Assembly: GCA_029948255.1 (NCBI GenBank)
Contig: JALIZF010001477.1
Span: 280,932-344,931 of the forward strand
Length of the DNA: 64,000 bases
Direction: 5' to 3'
From: Telmatactis stephensoni
Taxonomy: Eukaryota; Cnidaria; Anthozoa; Actiniaria; Isophelliidae
Part shown: in pieces, positions 30,683 through 41,807 of the stretch
Numbering within the stretch: the stretch's first letter is position 1
Layout: each line of letters begins with the position of its first letter
Notes under the pieces: generated by a model
Database searches by the model: none
Told to the model about the DNA's origin: nothing
The model's input: the letters and a program-made list of their open reading frames with translations, nothing else
Program-made: the position numbers and the translations under genes

Positions 30683-33458
30683 TCAACAATTTGGCTTTGG
30701 CAGGGTTTGTCCTTGAGGTGGAGAAATGCCATCCACACTAACGACATCTTGATCTCCTGGACAATATTCAAACGCATCATAATAGAACCTGATGGATCGC
30801 TCTTGAGTAAAGTAATTGGAGTAGTAAGGGCCGGCTGGTCTGAATGTGATCTGTCTTCCAGTGCTGTCTTCTACAATCATCTGTACAGTGTCATCATGAC
30901 CAGTTTGACCATTGAAAATGAACTCGAGCTTGTGATTTCCATGCTTGATCCGATATCCGTCGCCACCGCTGATTTTGGTGATCATTGTATTTCGCATTGT
31001 CACAGCCCTTTGGAAGAAGGATAGCTAAGATATTTTTGCCTCCTTTGTCGTAAATGATATCTTCGCCGGAATCAAGAACTATAGAATAACTATCTCGACC
31101 ACTTCCAGAGAGTACACGGTTGTCTCCTGTACTTAGTTGAGCCAACAATGGAGTAGTGTCGCGCATGTTGATGATAAAGTCGTTTTTTGGTCCTCCAGTC
31201 ACCTCAATATAATCACTTTGTCTGCGTCGATTTTTGAAGAAAACCAAGTTATTTGTATGTTGGCTCATCTCAAGGCGCTCGATGGAGTAAAATTCAATGC
31301 GCTGAGCACTTGATATGATGTTGCCATTTGTGTTGGGATTAGATTTATGTCCTTTGAAGAGGTTCTTTGCATCCTGGTCAACCAGAGAGAGGTATTCATT
31401 GATTGTTGAGTGCTTTTCGATCAGGAGAATGCCGCTATGACCTCGAGGTTGCTTATACTTTCGCATCTTCAGCACATCAAATTGAGTAGGACCACCAAAG
31501 ATGAAGTCATTTCCCGTTGCTGTTGTCCTTTTGCCTTTGTACACTATGCGTTTAGGCTTTTGGTTTGGGGAATTAGCTAATTCGGGGATATTTTTTACTG
31601 TTATCCTGCCACCATCCTTCTCAACAATGACCAAGTCAGCTCCAGTTCCTATTTTGATATCATCGCTTCCTTTCCCTTCTACCATAAGCGTATTGTCACC
31701 ATTAATGATTTCAACCTCGTCGTTATTTATCAGGAATGTATCATCCCCTGGGCCTGCCTTGATGATGTCCCTCTCAGGACCTCCCCCAGTGATATATGAT
31801 CGACTTCCATAGAAAGTGTTAGTGATATCGATAGTATCAGCACCCTCTCCTCCATTGATCTTCACTCCTTTTCTTACAACGGCTGCTTTCAGAACGAAAT
31901 GGTCATTTCCTCCCATTCCATAAGCTTCAGAGTTATCATCCAGAATGACTTTCTCATCAACATCTTTGCTTCCCATGAAAATCAACTTATCATCATCATG
32001 AGGTGCTGCCTCGGGACAAAAGGTGTAGCCCTGATTGGCCTTATTAGGGCAAGCCATTGGCTTTGCAAAGTCTTTACTATATGTTGCCAAAAACAAACGA
32101 ACGGGAGAAAATTCTCCAGAAACATTGAACTCCTCTCGGACACTGTCTTCTGACTTCCATCCCCCGGTAGTGTAGCGATTGCGCTGTTGGACATCCGGGA
32201 AGGTGTACACTACTTGCTTGGGTTTCAAAGCTCGCACAGTATCGGCCACGCCCTTGGCTACTTCGTCGTGGAACTTATCAGCACGAATTATGTATATAAA
32301 GTATTCCAACGCTGCAATACCCTTGAAATAATCCTGAAGGTGCGACGAGCCGGTCAATCTATCAATTACTGCCATACCCCCTTTCAAGATAACAGCCGTC
32401 ATGGACTGTGTAATGTAGAGGTGATAGGCTTCAAGAATATTCCCCTTTGCTATTTGATCGAATATTTCCACCGTTGTTCCAAAAGTTGGGTCAGGTATTA
32501 AAGGTGAAAGGAAAATTTTAACATAGTCCTTCGTTTCAAGATCTTCCTGACTGAGAATCCCTCCTGCAACGCTGGTGGCATATGAAGCTAAGTACAGCGT
32601 TGCGCCCACTACGTACCCAAATCGACCAGCGGCGCTCGACACTTTAGCGCTTGCTGAAAGAACTTGAGTGACTCCCATTGTGACGTCACCAGCTATAGCG
32701 GTAACTGAACTAGTGAGGGCCAAGATATTAGCATCGCTAAGATCATCACCAAGGGCTATAGAGTTCACAACGGTATTGTAGATATTAATGAGGAAATCCA
32801 AGCCATTGGCTGCGCCAGCTGAGAAGCTCCGGAACTTTAACGATGATGTCCCCCATTTATTCTTGAGAGTCTTCATCACCCCGGCTTTCTCCAACGCAAA
32901 TGTCATCCCCTGACCGAGATGTCCTCCCGTTTGAGTTGAGAGCCATGTCTGTGCTTCACGTAATTTGTCCATGAGAGAGGCATCAGCTGATATAACTTCT
33001 CCTGCCTTGAGCTTTTCTTTAAACAGCCATAAGACGTTTCTGACCGCGTTCAGTCGTTGAAGACCATTGTGTAACTTGTCGTTAGTTGGATTTGGCTTCC
33101 CTTCGAATCCAGCAGCGGTGTCACTTCTGATGACGTTCACGTTTTCGATGCCTTCTGCAAATGTTATTGCGGCATCAAGAGTGGCTAGTGATCCCACCAC
33201 TGCAAAATTCTGATCTGTAAAATCGGCTTTCAGGTTAGGGCTGGCTTGTCTGAGTTCTTCAAGGTATCGTGGCAGGTTTTCTTGGTAAGCGAACTGCGCC
33301 TGACGATGAAGTAATTTCAAGGCTTCTTCATTCCCATAGACGCGCCCTGGCAGCGAAATATCTGTACGAATATGAATTGCCTCCAAAAGAGCGGCGTTAA
33401 CCATTGACTGCGACTCAGTGATTAACGCAAAAGCAAGAACCAGGAGAACAAGCTTCAT
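30683..33458 (-). CDS. secreted protein with hemolysin-type (RTX-like) repeats, one frame break
   Basis: Start taken at the ATG at 33456-33458, which opens directly with a signal peptide (MKLVLLVLAFALITESQS). The frame is open without introns to a break near 31006-31008, where a run of three C on the plus strand has one base too many; the coding-like sequence continues in the next frame to TGA at 30683. Overall length would be about 924 residues. An N-terminal alpha-helical part with a hydrophobic stretch (about residues 246-301) is followed by Gly/Asp repeats typical of calcium-binding RTX proteins (GGNDHF, GGEGADTI, GPGDDTF, GKGSDD, GTGADLV, GGPKNDF, GSGRDSY). RTX proteins are mainly bacterial, and an intronless animal gene of this type suggests transfer from bacteria. 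Adhesive, enzymatic or toxin-like roles are all possible; none is shown. The break could be an assembly error. Confidence 0.75.
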
Positions 33459-35706
33459 GATTGCGCTCGATACTCTTTGCACCACAAACCGACCCGTTCG
33501 ACAGGTCCGGGTATTACTGACACAGCGAGACGCACACAGAAATCTTCACACGGTAAAGACATGGCATTACCTCATGATTTCAATGATGAGTGTCTTGTCA
33601 TTGTTAAAATAAATTAAAAGCTCAATTGGACGTCTACTTCTTACGGTTGATTGAGCATTAATAACTGTAGAACATTACGTGAAAAGACTCAAATAGATGT
33701 TCTTAGAGATCATAATTACCACTAGTTGATTTTTGTGAAGTCTTGTAGCATTTCAATAAAAATACATACTTTTATGCCAAAAATGTACATTTTTAATTAT
33801 TCCCAAACCTGTAAAATTACTAAGTCGCTAGCCTTGTAAAACATGTTATATATAATGAGAAAAACTACATCTGTTCTGTAGTTGAACGGACTACCCCGAG
33901 CAAAACGCGCACCAACCTTTAATGTTAATAATTGGTTTGTTATATTTATGGAAGGGAGTACGTACGATATTCCAGTATACTATAGATTCAATTTTGATGC
34001 TGGAGCAGAAAAAAGTTAGAATTATAAATGTTAGAGCAGTATGACATTTTGTATCTTGCCTGAATTTCTTGTTAAAAAACTAAATAAATAAAAATGAAAA
34101 ATAAGAAAAAATAAATTAGAATCCCTAACCCCGTCAATCGCCAAGAGTAGCAAGTCATTTTCTCCCCTGCTGGCTCGTGGCATGGTAATGCTAACAAGTT
34201 ACATTTTACTTCACTCTGACTGGAATGTTATCGATAATGTGTTTAAAGAGGGGACATGGGGGTTGCCAGAATCCGCAATATAAAACCTTCTAATACCGCC
34301 AAAAATCACGCAAATAAGTACACAATCCGCAATCCACAATTTTTTACACTGCGAGCGATCCGCAAATCCGCAATTGCCCTCAATTAAAAATATCGAAAAT
34401 CCGAAAATCCGCACTAAAACTTTGCTGAATCATCCGAGCCGAAAATAACCCCCATGTCGAAAAAAACGTTTTACATCTACGGTAACATCGGAGAAAATTG
34501 CCCATACATTTGGAACATTTGCTCTTTTCGGTCCCAGCCTCTCTCTTTTTGAGCAATTCGTACACAAAGTAGCTCTAAACCCGCTCAAAATGTAACAATA
34601 ACACTAAAGAGCGTGTATGTTTTACGTATATTATTATTACGATCTACCTTTCTTTAGATTTTCGAGACCGCGAGTCTTTAGATGCCTTAAGAGGCGAATG
34701 TATAGCCAACGGATAGAATGAGCTTATAAAATCAGCGAAAATACGGTTCTAAATTTTAACCGATTCCTATGAATTATATATCAAAATGTTCGGAAAAGCG
34801 TGGAGTTTTCAAATCCACTTTTTGATTTTTGACAAGTTCTGTTATATTTCAAAGAGAGCCGTTTTTCTAGCTTGACCCCGGTTAAGTCACGCATTTTCTC
34901 TTGTAAAAACCATCCAATTGTGTGCATTCAACTTGAAAAATACGGTTATTTTTTACAATAAAATTCGATCAAAACCATAAAATACAGTCTTTGAATAATT
35001 GAATTAACTACATCCACTTTTTGTTTTTGCTTAGATAGCCATTATTTTGAGAAAAGATCCAAAAACCGTGTTTTGGAGACCTTATTTGTATGGGCTCATG
35101 CTCATGAAATCGTATAGCTGACTATTTGTTAACAGATTTTCTCCGATGTTGCCTTACACAGTTAATTAGAAGGGTGCAGAAGAAACGAGAAAATGAAGAT
35201 ATTAAGTGAAATTATGGCAAATAGTGCTTTGAATTATGACTGCATTGCGCAGAGTCATGTTTTAAAGCCGGTCCTTATTTCAATAAGACAATCATTTGTG
35301 CGTTAAAAAATCACTAATAATACCTAAAGAAGTCAAAGGCTTTTAACTTGTTAGTTAAACTTTTCGAAGCATGATGGCAACACCAAAAATTATTTGGATG
35401 GTTCCATGTAATTATTATATATTAATTATTATATTAAAAACAGAATATTTGTACTGAGGACAACATCACTCTAGAAATGATTTAGTTTATATGAGTTTTC
35501 AAATTTTCAGCTGATTTCTCTTCTAGCACTGCATCGTTCATTCAAACTTCTACTTTATTCTATCTCAGTGTAGTCAACGCCGTTTGTGGGGAGGATTCGC
35601 GTGGCGAGACGAGACTAAAAAAACCGGCTGCGAAGGAAACTAATCTCAGTGCTACGCGGTCAGTTCATTACATTCGCTACTGCTGTCTTAAGAAAAGACA
35701 GTTGAC
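33459..35706. other. gene-free stretch
   Basis: Upstream region of the RTX-like gene, then AT-rich sequence. At 34260-34420 the motif ATCCGCAA/AATCCGAAAATCCGC recurs as a degenerate minisatellite. I see no exon. Confidence 0.4.
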
Positions 35707-35875
35707 CTAGCAGCTCAGTTGGTAGAGGATTGGCGTACAAATCATCAGGGGATCATGGGCTCGAATCCCACCGAGGTTACGATATTTTTTTTCTCTGTTC
35801 AGTGTTAATGTTATTAGGGCAATAGACCATGGGTCACCGCTTGGAAAGTTTCCTTGGTGAGATTTCTCTCCTAGC
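35707..35875 (+). repeat. tRNA-derived SINE-like sequence
   Basis: AGCTCAGTTGGTAGAGG (A-box-like) and GGGCTCGAATCCC (B-box-like) are spaced as in a tRNA, but no proper anticodon arm forms. This is the tRNA-related head typical of SINEs. The tail continues to about 35875. Confidence 0.6.
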
Positions 35876-36644
35876 ACTGCATCTTTCATTCAAGCTTCCA
35901 CTTTATTACATCAGTATTCTAGCGAGTATAAAGAGACTCTATTCTAAAAGCAATTTTCGCAAATAACACTTCAATATTGTATCGATTGCCTAATGATCCG
36001 ATTTTTGTTTTGGAGTAAAACCTCTGTCCAGCAAAAATTTGATATTTGTGACGATCTTGTACACCAGTTCGCTTTCAGACAAGTCATTTGTTCGTCAAAA
36101 TCCCCAGCCCCGTCAATGGCCACCAGTGACGCGCCAATTTTTCCCCTCAAGCTAACATTGACAAGTTGTGCAAGCTGACTTCATTCTAATGGTCTTTTGG
36201 CAGGTGTCGCGTGACATTTTAAGTTTTAACAGGTGTCGCGTGACATTTTAAATTTTAATCCAACAAAAACAAAAATATAATATTTGAAAAGAACACACCA
36301 AAATAAGTAAAAGTTGAGATTTTGAAGCAGTTTCGATAAATGGTGCCAATGTTATCGTATCGGTGGCCGAAGTTGGTTCTTTTTCTATAGAAACCACAGG
36401 TAGCCCGGCCAAGTTCACTGTGAGAGATGATTTACTAGAGAATATAGGGTGACTTTTGAGCGTACGATTTTTTGCCTTAAATCTTAATAAAGTTTATCAA
36501 AATACTCACAGTGTTTTCTTTGTGTTCTCAATGATCTCCTGTCTGAGTTTCAGCGATTTTCGTTGAGTTTAGCTGACTTTCACTGACCAAACATAAGAGA
36601 GGAAAAGGTTGGAAGCGACGCCCCCAAATAGGCCTTCGAACTGC
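35876..36644 (+). repeat. tandem segmental duplication, copy 1
   Basis: About 769 bp repeated at 36645-38141 (without the inserted element). Copy 1 also has a 32-bp internal tandem duplication (CAGGTGTCGCGTGACATTTTAA at 36203 and 36231) absent from copy 2. Confidence 0.8.
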
Positions 36645-38141
36645 ACTGCATCTTTCATTTAAACTTCCACTTTATTACATCAGTGTTCTAGCGAGTATTA
36701 AGAGACTCTATTCTAAAAGCAATTTTCGCAAATAACACTTCAATATTGTATCTATTGCCTAATGATCCGATTTTTGTTTTGGAGTAAAACCTCTGTCTAG
36801 CAAAAATTTGATATTTGTGACGATCTTGTACACCAGTTCGCTTTCAGACAAGTCATTTGTTCGTCAAAATCCCCAGCCCCGTCAATGGCCACCAGTGACG
36901 CGCCAATTGTTCCCCTCAAGCTAACATTGACAAGTTGTGCAAGCTGACTTCATTCTAATGGCCTTTTGGCAGGTGTCGCGTGACATTTTAAATTTTAATC
37001 CAACAAAAACAAAAAGATAATATTTGAAAAGAACACACCAAAATAAGTAAAAGTTGAGATTTTGAAGCAGTTTCAATAAATGGTGCCAAAGTTATCGGTG
37101 GCCGAAGTTGGTTCTTTTCTATAGAAACCACAGGTAGCCCAAGTTCACTGTGAGAGATGATTTACTAGAGAATATAGGGTGACTTTTGAGCATACGATTT
37201 TTTGCCTTAAATCTTAATAAAATTTATCAAAATACTCTCAAGTACGTTAAGGCCTGGGATTTGCCCAAAATGATCAAAAATTGACTTAGATTGTTATCAT
37301 ACAAACCATAAATTTATATATGTGTCTTAGGTTTTTAAAACCCTTTGTTACAAGTCACAAACGTACAAACATTTTGTCATTTTGTCTCAATGGAAGCAAT
37401 TTACAGTAAACCATAAATTGATTCCTAACAAAAAGATTTATTTCGATGAACTCAACATTTTGGTGCCATTTTTATCACATAAGATCAGTCACGTGACCTG
37501 TGACGTCATAAATCACATTTTTAGCTCTCCGGTGGTGTAGACAAAACAAACCATAGTGGTATATATAGTTTTAGAGTTCTTTCTAGGTGTAGATAATGAA
37601 ACTGTCTTAGCTGCTCGACTATCGATCTTCGTTAAAGAGATAATATGTAAAATAGGTCACGTGACCTTGATTATTTTCAAATTAACCTGAATATCTCGTA
37701 AATTAAAAATGGTAAACAAGCAGCCAAGACAGATCCATATACAACACATTACCACAACTCTAAAAATGTAAGAACATTTAAAGTTCGTGTTGTCTTCGCC
37801 ACCGGAGATTGAAAAACGTGTTTTCTGATGTAACAGGTCACGTGACCAATCTCTCATTATGAAACCTATGCCAAAATGTTAAGTTTAACAAAAATTGTTA
37901 TTCGGCAAAAAAATCCTTTGAGGCTGAAGCCTAGACCGCATTTCAGGCAATTTTTCATTTTTGAGCAAATGCCTTAAAATCCCAGGCCTTAATGTACTTG
38001 AGCTCACAGTGTTTTCTTTGTGTTCTCAATGATCTCCTGTCTGAGTTTCAGCGATTTTCGTTGAGTTTAGCTGACTTTCACTGACCACACATAAGAGAGG
38101 AAAAGGTTGGAAGCGACGCCCCCAAATAGGCCTTCGAACTG
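36645..38141 (+). repeat. tandem segmental duplication, copy 2, interrupted
   Basis: Same sequence as copy 1 except for the 766-bp element at 37237-38002. Both copies end GGCCTTCGAACTGC. Confidence 0.8.
37237..38002. mobile_element. 766-bp TIR element with matched empty site
   Basis: Ends CTCAAGTAC(G/A)TTAAGGCCTGGGATT in inverted orientation. The sister copy of the duplication has AATACTCACAGTG at about 36502 where this copy has AATACT-element-CTCACAGTG, so only CT is duplicated at the insertion point. The interior shares the TGTGTCTTAGGTTTTTAAAA segment with the hairpin at 5588-5748. No transposase. Confidence 0.8.
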
Positions 38142-38183
38142 CCGAAATCTTCGCCAAATATCTCGCCGAAAAATGCTCCCAGT

Positions 38184-38435
38184 TCAAATTTTCTCTTGCA
38201 GGTGTTTGAAGGGATAACTAAGCCACGCACTCAGCTTAACAGAATCAACCAGACCCTTTTTCTCAAGACACAATCCCCAAACGAGTTCCACAAATCGGCT
38301 TCTCAAATACGCCATTTTATCCTTGACTCGGATTATTTGCCCAGCGAAAGCCGTTAAATCCTCGAGAGAGCCTGGACCGAGGAGAATCAGTAACTCTTGA
38401 GGGTGGACACGGGTGATATAGTGAAGCAAAACCAT
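38184..38435 (-). CDS. hypothetical small protein, 83 aa
   Basis: ATG at 38435. Leucine-rich with good-looking composition (LLILLGPGSLEDLTAFAGQI) and divergent from the helicase gene 220 bp away. No family recognised and no supporting signal; may be chance or a single exon. Confidence 0.25.
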   Translation of the reverse strand: MVLLHYITRVHPQELLILLGPGSLEDLTAFAGQIIRVKDKMAYLRSRFVELVWGLCLEKKGLVDSVKLSAWLSYPFKHLQEKI

Positions 38436-38653
38436 GACACTCTACTACCCCGAACGTCGAAGTCGCTTGACAGCTATTGTGCTTCTCGGCCTATCACAAC
38501 CCGAGTTTCTGGAACTCGTGGGTAAAAGCGCTCAAGTGTAAAAAGCCTACAAGGAAAACCCTCAAAATCGAAAATCTTTTGATGTTTATTATTTCTTTCG
38601 CGAGTAATTTGTATAAAAAATGTAAAGTAAACATCATAAAAAGTCTGAAAGCA

Positions 38654-40188
38654 ATGGCTCGGTAAGTATAGCACATACTAGAGTTATTTGAAGCTCTCGA
38701 TTCCGAATTTTAGCAGATCTTCATTCATTTGACAACTCGTCACATGTATCTTCTAGCTTGACAGCCGATCAAGAAGACGTTTTAAGAGTCGTCCTGGAGG
38801 GCCATAATGCCTTAATTTCAGGCCAAGCAGGAACTGGAAAGTCATTCCTGGTCAAGGAAATTTACCGGAGACTGAATCATGCAGGAAGAAAAGTCGTAAT
38901 CGTGTGCTCGAGTGGCATTGCTGGCACAGTGTATAAAGATCTTCGCACCTCTGTTCCAACAGTCCATTCATTTTATGGGCTGCGAACAGCAGATCTTCCG
39001 TGGAACTTAGTCATAAGTAGGGCCTTGGAAGACAACCTATTTTGCCAGAGGATTAAAGGCGTTGATTGTGTCATTTGGGACGAGGCATCCATGTCTAGTA
39101 GACGTATTTTTGAGATAGTGAATCAGATTCACCTCACACAAGAAACGGATCCGGAAGATCTCACACCTCCACATCCAAGGCCTTTCAATGGCGTTCAAAT
39201 GATCGTTGTTGGAGAATTTCTCCAACTTCGTCCTGTTCCAAATGTGCTTGACCATGGCCAGTTTATGTTCAAATCACCTGTATTCAACCGTGCGATTTCT
39301 CATCGTTTTGAGTTACAAACAATCATGCGGCAAGTTGAAGCAGATGACAAGTTCGTAAATTGTCTGAAAGAGTTAAGGAAGGGACACTGTAGTGAAGAAT
39401 CCTCGCGTTTTATCAAGGGACTGCAGAGAGATTTGCCAGAAGAACTCGAGAAGTCTGCAACTCACATATTTTTTTAGAAAGATTGAGTCACAAGTCTACA
39501 ACTTGACCAAACTCCAGGAACTGCAAGGTCCAGAAAGTCGTTTCCAAGCTCTTGATGTTGGTAACACTCGTAATATGAATTGCCCTGCAGAAAAAGTGTT
39601 GGTTCTAAAACCAAATTGCAAAGTCATGTTGTTATGGAATAAGAGCGACTTGCTAAGGAATGGGACCACAGGAATTTTTGTTGCCCCAGATGGAGATGAT
39701 CACATCATTGTGAAGTTCGAAGGTATGTAATTTATATAGTACCTATATATTGTATAGACAGTCTTTAATGTAGACCAATACACATAAGTCAACTTTCTGC
39801 TGGCATGTATTTAGCTGATTTATCATAAAACTTTCAAAAACGCATTGGTAATTCATAGGGAAAAGGCTATGAAAATCTTGTTTATGATGAGAGTCTGCAA
39901 CTGAACAGTGATACAATCATCTACCCTGTGTCCCCATACCCAGTATTTTAAAGAATCTTTCCTAACACACAATCAATATAAAAAAACTACTTGACTTAAT
40001 AAAGTAACAATACTATTTTTACTCTAACTGTATAGGTATTGGAAGAATATCACTCAAAAGAGAGGTGTGGCACAAGAGAAATAGTTCTGGAGAAATAGTT
40101 GGGAATCGCACACAATTCCCTGTAATGTTGTGTTATGCTACAAACTGTCACAAGGCTCAAGGCTTAACACTGCCAGCTGCAGTAGTAC
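38654..40188 (+). pseudogene. PIF1-like DNA helicase, frameshifted and truncated
   Basis: Exon 1 is only 8 nt (ATGGCTCG, 38654-38661) with donor GTAAGT. Exon 2 starts at 38757 after TTCTAG and joins in frame. It shows Walker A GQAGTGKS, DEASM (motif II) and GEFLQLRPV (motif III). A run of seven T at 39469-39475 shifts the frame by one; coding-like sequence continues to a donor at 39723 (G|GTATGT). Exon 3 starts at 40035 (after CTGTATAG) and holds the HKAQGLTL motif, then stops where the retrotransposon begins at 40189. PIF1 helicases unwind DNA 5' to 3'; animal genomes also carry many transposon-linked copies. Both the frameshift and the insertion argue that this copy is dead. Confidence 0.8.
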
Positions 40189-40287
40189 TGTTATAAGTCT
40201 GAGTCATGACAAGCCGCCATTTGTCCAGCACGTGTCTTTATTCATGAGCTACACAGGAAACCCATATTACAAAGGAATCCCATAACA
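40189..40287 (-). repeat. 3' LTR, 99 bp
   Basis: On the minus strand it starts TGTTATGGGATTCC and ends GACTTATAACA, with inverted TGTTAT/ATAACA ends. AATAAA is inside. A purine tract GGAGAAAGGAAGA (40288-40300) abuts it. Unusually short for a gypsy LTR. Confidence 0.72.
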
Positions 40288-40488
40288 TCTTCCTTTCTCC
40301 AAAAAAATGAAAACTATTAAATATAACTGACTTAAGTGTGCTTGTACTGGTACATGAAACTAACAACAACTTGAAGTTACTTTGCTTAACAGTCAATGTC
40401 CATAACAAACAATGAATTTATCTTAAATAGTCTAAACAGAGTCATTGTATCTTGCTGGTGGTTTCACGGTGCGTCCTGACTTGGTAGT

Positions 40489-41740
40489 TTATGATGGTGT
40501 TTGACTGGATGCTGTAGATGTAGAAGCTGTGTCGGTAGAGGTGTTGTTTGCGGGTGCTATAGCTGCAGCTGCAGAAGTTTTCTTAGCTGGTTCAGATGTG
40601 GTGGTATCTGATGTTGTGGTTTCTGATGATAGATCCTTTAACTTGTCTGAGGCTTGTCCTTGTGTTACTTTGGTGTCCTTCAGATGTACTCTGTTCCGTT
40701 TGTACTTTCGTCCATTTACTTCAACTATGTAGCTGCGTGGTGTGGTGGCTTCACGTTTCACTGTACCAGCTTTCCAGTCACTTCGAGGCTGCTGTGGGTG
40801 TGCTTTCACCATGACAGGTTGGCCAACCACTAGTTTTGGGAGTGGCGTAGCATGTCGGTCATGGTATAGTTTGGCTTTCTTTCTTTTCTGTACCACTTGA
40901 GCTGTCACATTGGCTTGGACTTCAGGCTTGTACATGTTGTGTCCACATGGCATGAAAGATCTGGTTCTGCGAGACAGAAGTCTTTGAGCAGGTGAGTTTG
41001 TCATCCCTGGCCGGTGTAAGTGTGTTTCGCCATTCCAATATGGCTTTCCACGCATCCTGTCTTTCCTTCCTTGACTTCTTGATTATGCTCTTCATAATTT
41101 TCACTGCAGATTCTGCCTTTCCATTTGCTTTGTGGTGATGGGGACTTGTGGTCACATGAGTGGTGTCCCAGTCATCTGCGAAGGTCTTGAATTCCTGCGA
41201 GGCATAGTTGCTTCCATTGTCAGTTATTAAAACTGCTGGTGAGCCATGTGTAGCAAAGATGGGTTTCATCTGTTCAATGAGAGCTGCTGTGGTCATGTCA
41301 GGTAACTCTGCAACTTCAATGTAATCAGAAGAGAGGTCAACCAATACAATGTAATGTAGTCCATCTAGTTCAAAACAATCACTAGCTATGGCTTGCCATG
41401 GTAGTTGTGGAATAGGATGGGTCATCATTGGTTCTTTTTGAGTGGCAGGTTGTGTTGCTTGGCAAGTTTTGCAGCTATTCACAGCATCAGTGAGGTCAGC
41501 TGTCATCCTTGGCCAATACATTATGTTTCTAGCTGTGTTGATGGTGTACTGAATTCCTAAGTGTGATGCATGAGCTCTAGTGGTTAGCTCCTTTCTCATA
41601 GTAGAGGGTATGATGATTCTCGTTCCTCGATATGCTACTCCATTCTGTGTAGTAAGTTCATCTCTGTAAGGCCAGTATTCACGAACAGAGAGTGGTACGT
41701 TTGACTTGTTGTCAGGCCACCCTTCTTTGATGATATTCAT
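40489..41740 (-). pseudogene. gypsy integrase region, frameshifted
   Basis: The frame 41740-40922 has an H2C2-like part (HASHLGIQ..., CKTCQ) and the DDE core: Asp in AIASDCFEL, Asp in LITDNGSNY, Glu in NGKAESAVK. The remainder is in the frame 41055-40489 (PVMVKAHPQQP, SYIVEVNGRKY), so a frameshift lies around 40955-41050. The C-terminus is Ser/Thr/Ala-rich. Start codon not defined, as it is cut from a polyprotein. Confidence 0.8.
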
Positions 41741-41807
41741 CAGAGTTTGGAGGGATCGGAGGTGTCCTTGTTCGTCTCTCGTTTAATGGTGTTCAGTCTT
41801 GTATCGG

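Noticed and set aside
35707..35780. Second tRNA gene candidate
   Set aside because: A- and B-box-like motifs are present but the anticodon arm and acceptor stem do not form; a SINE head fits better.
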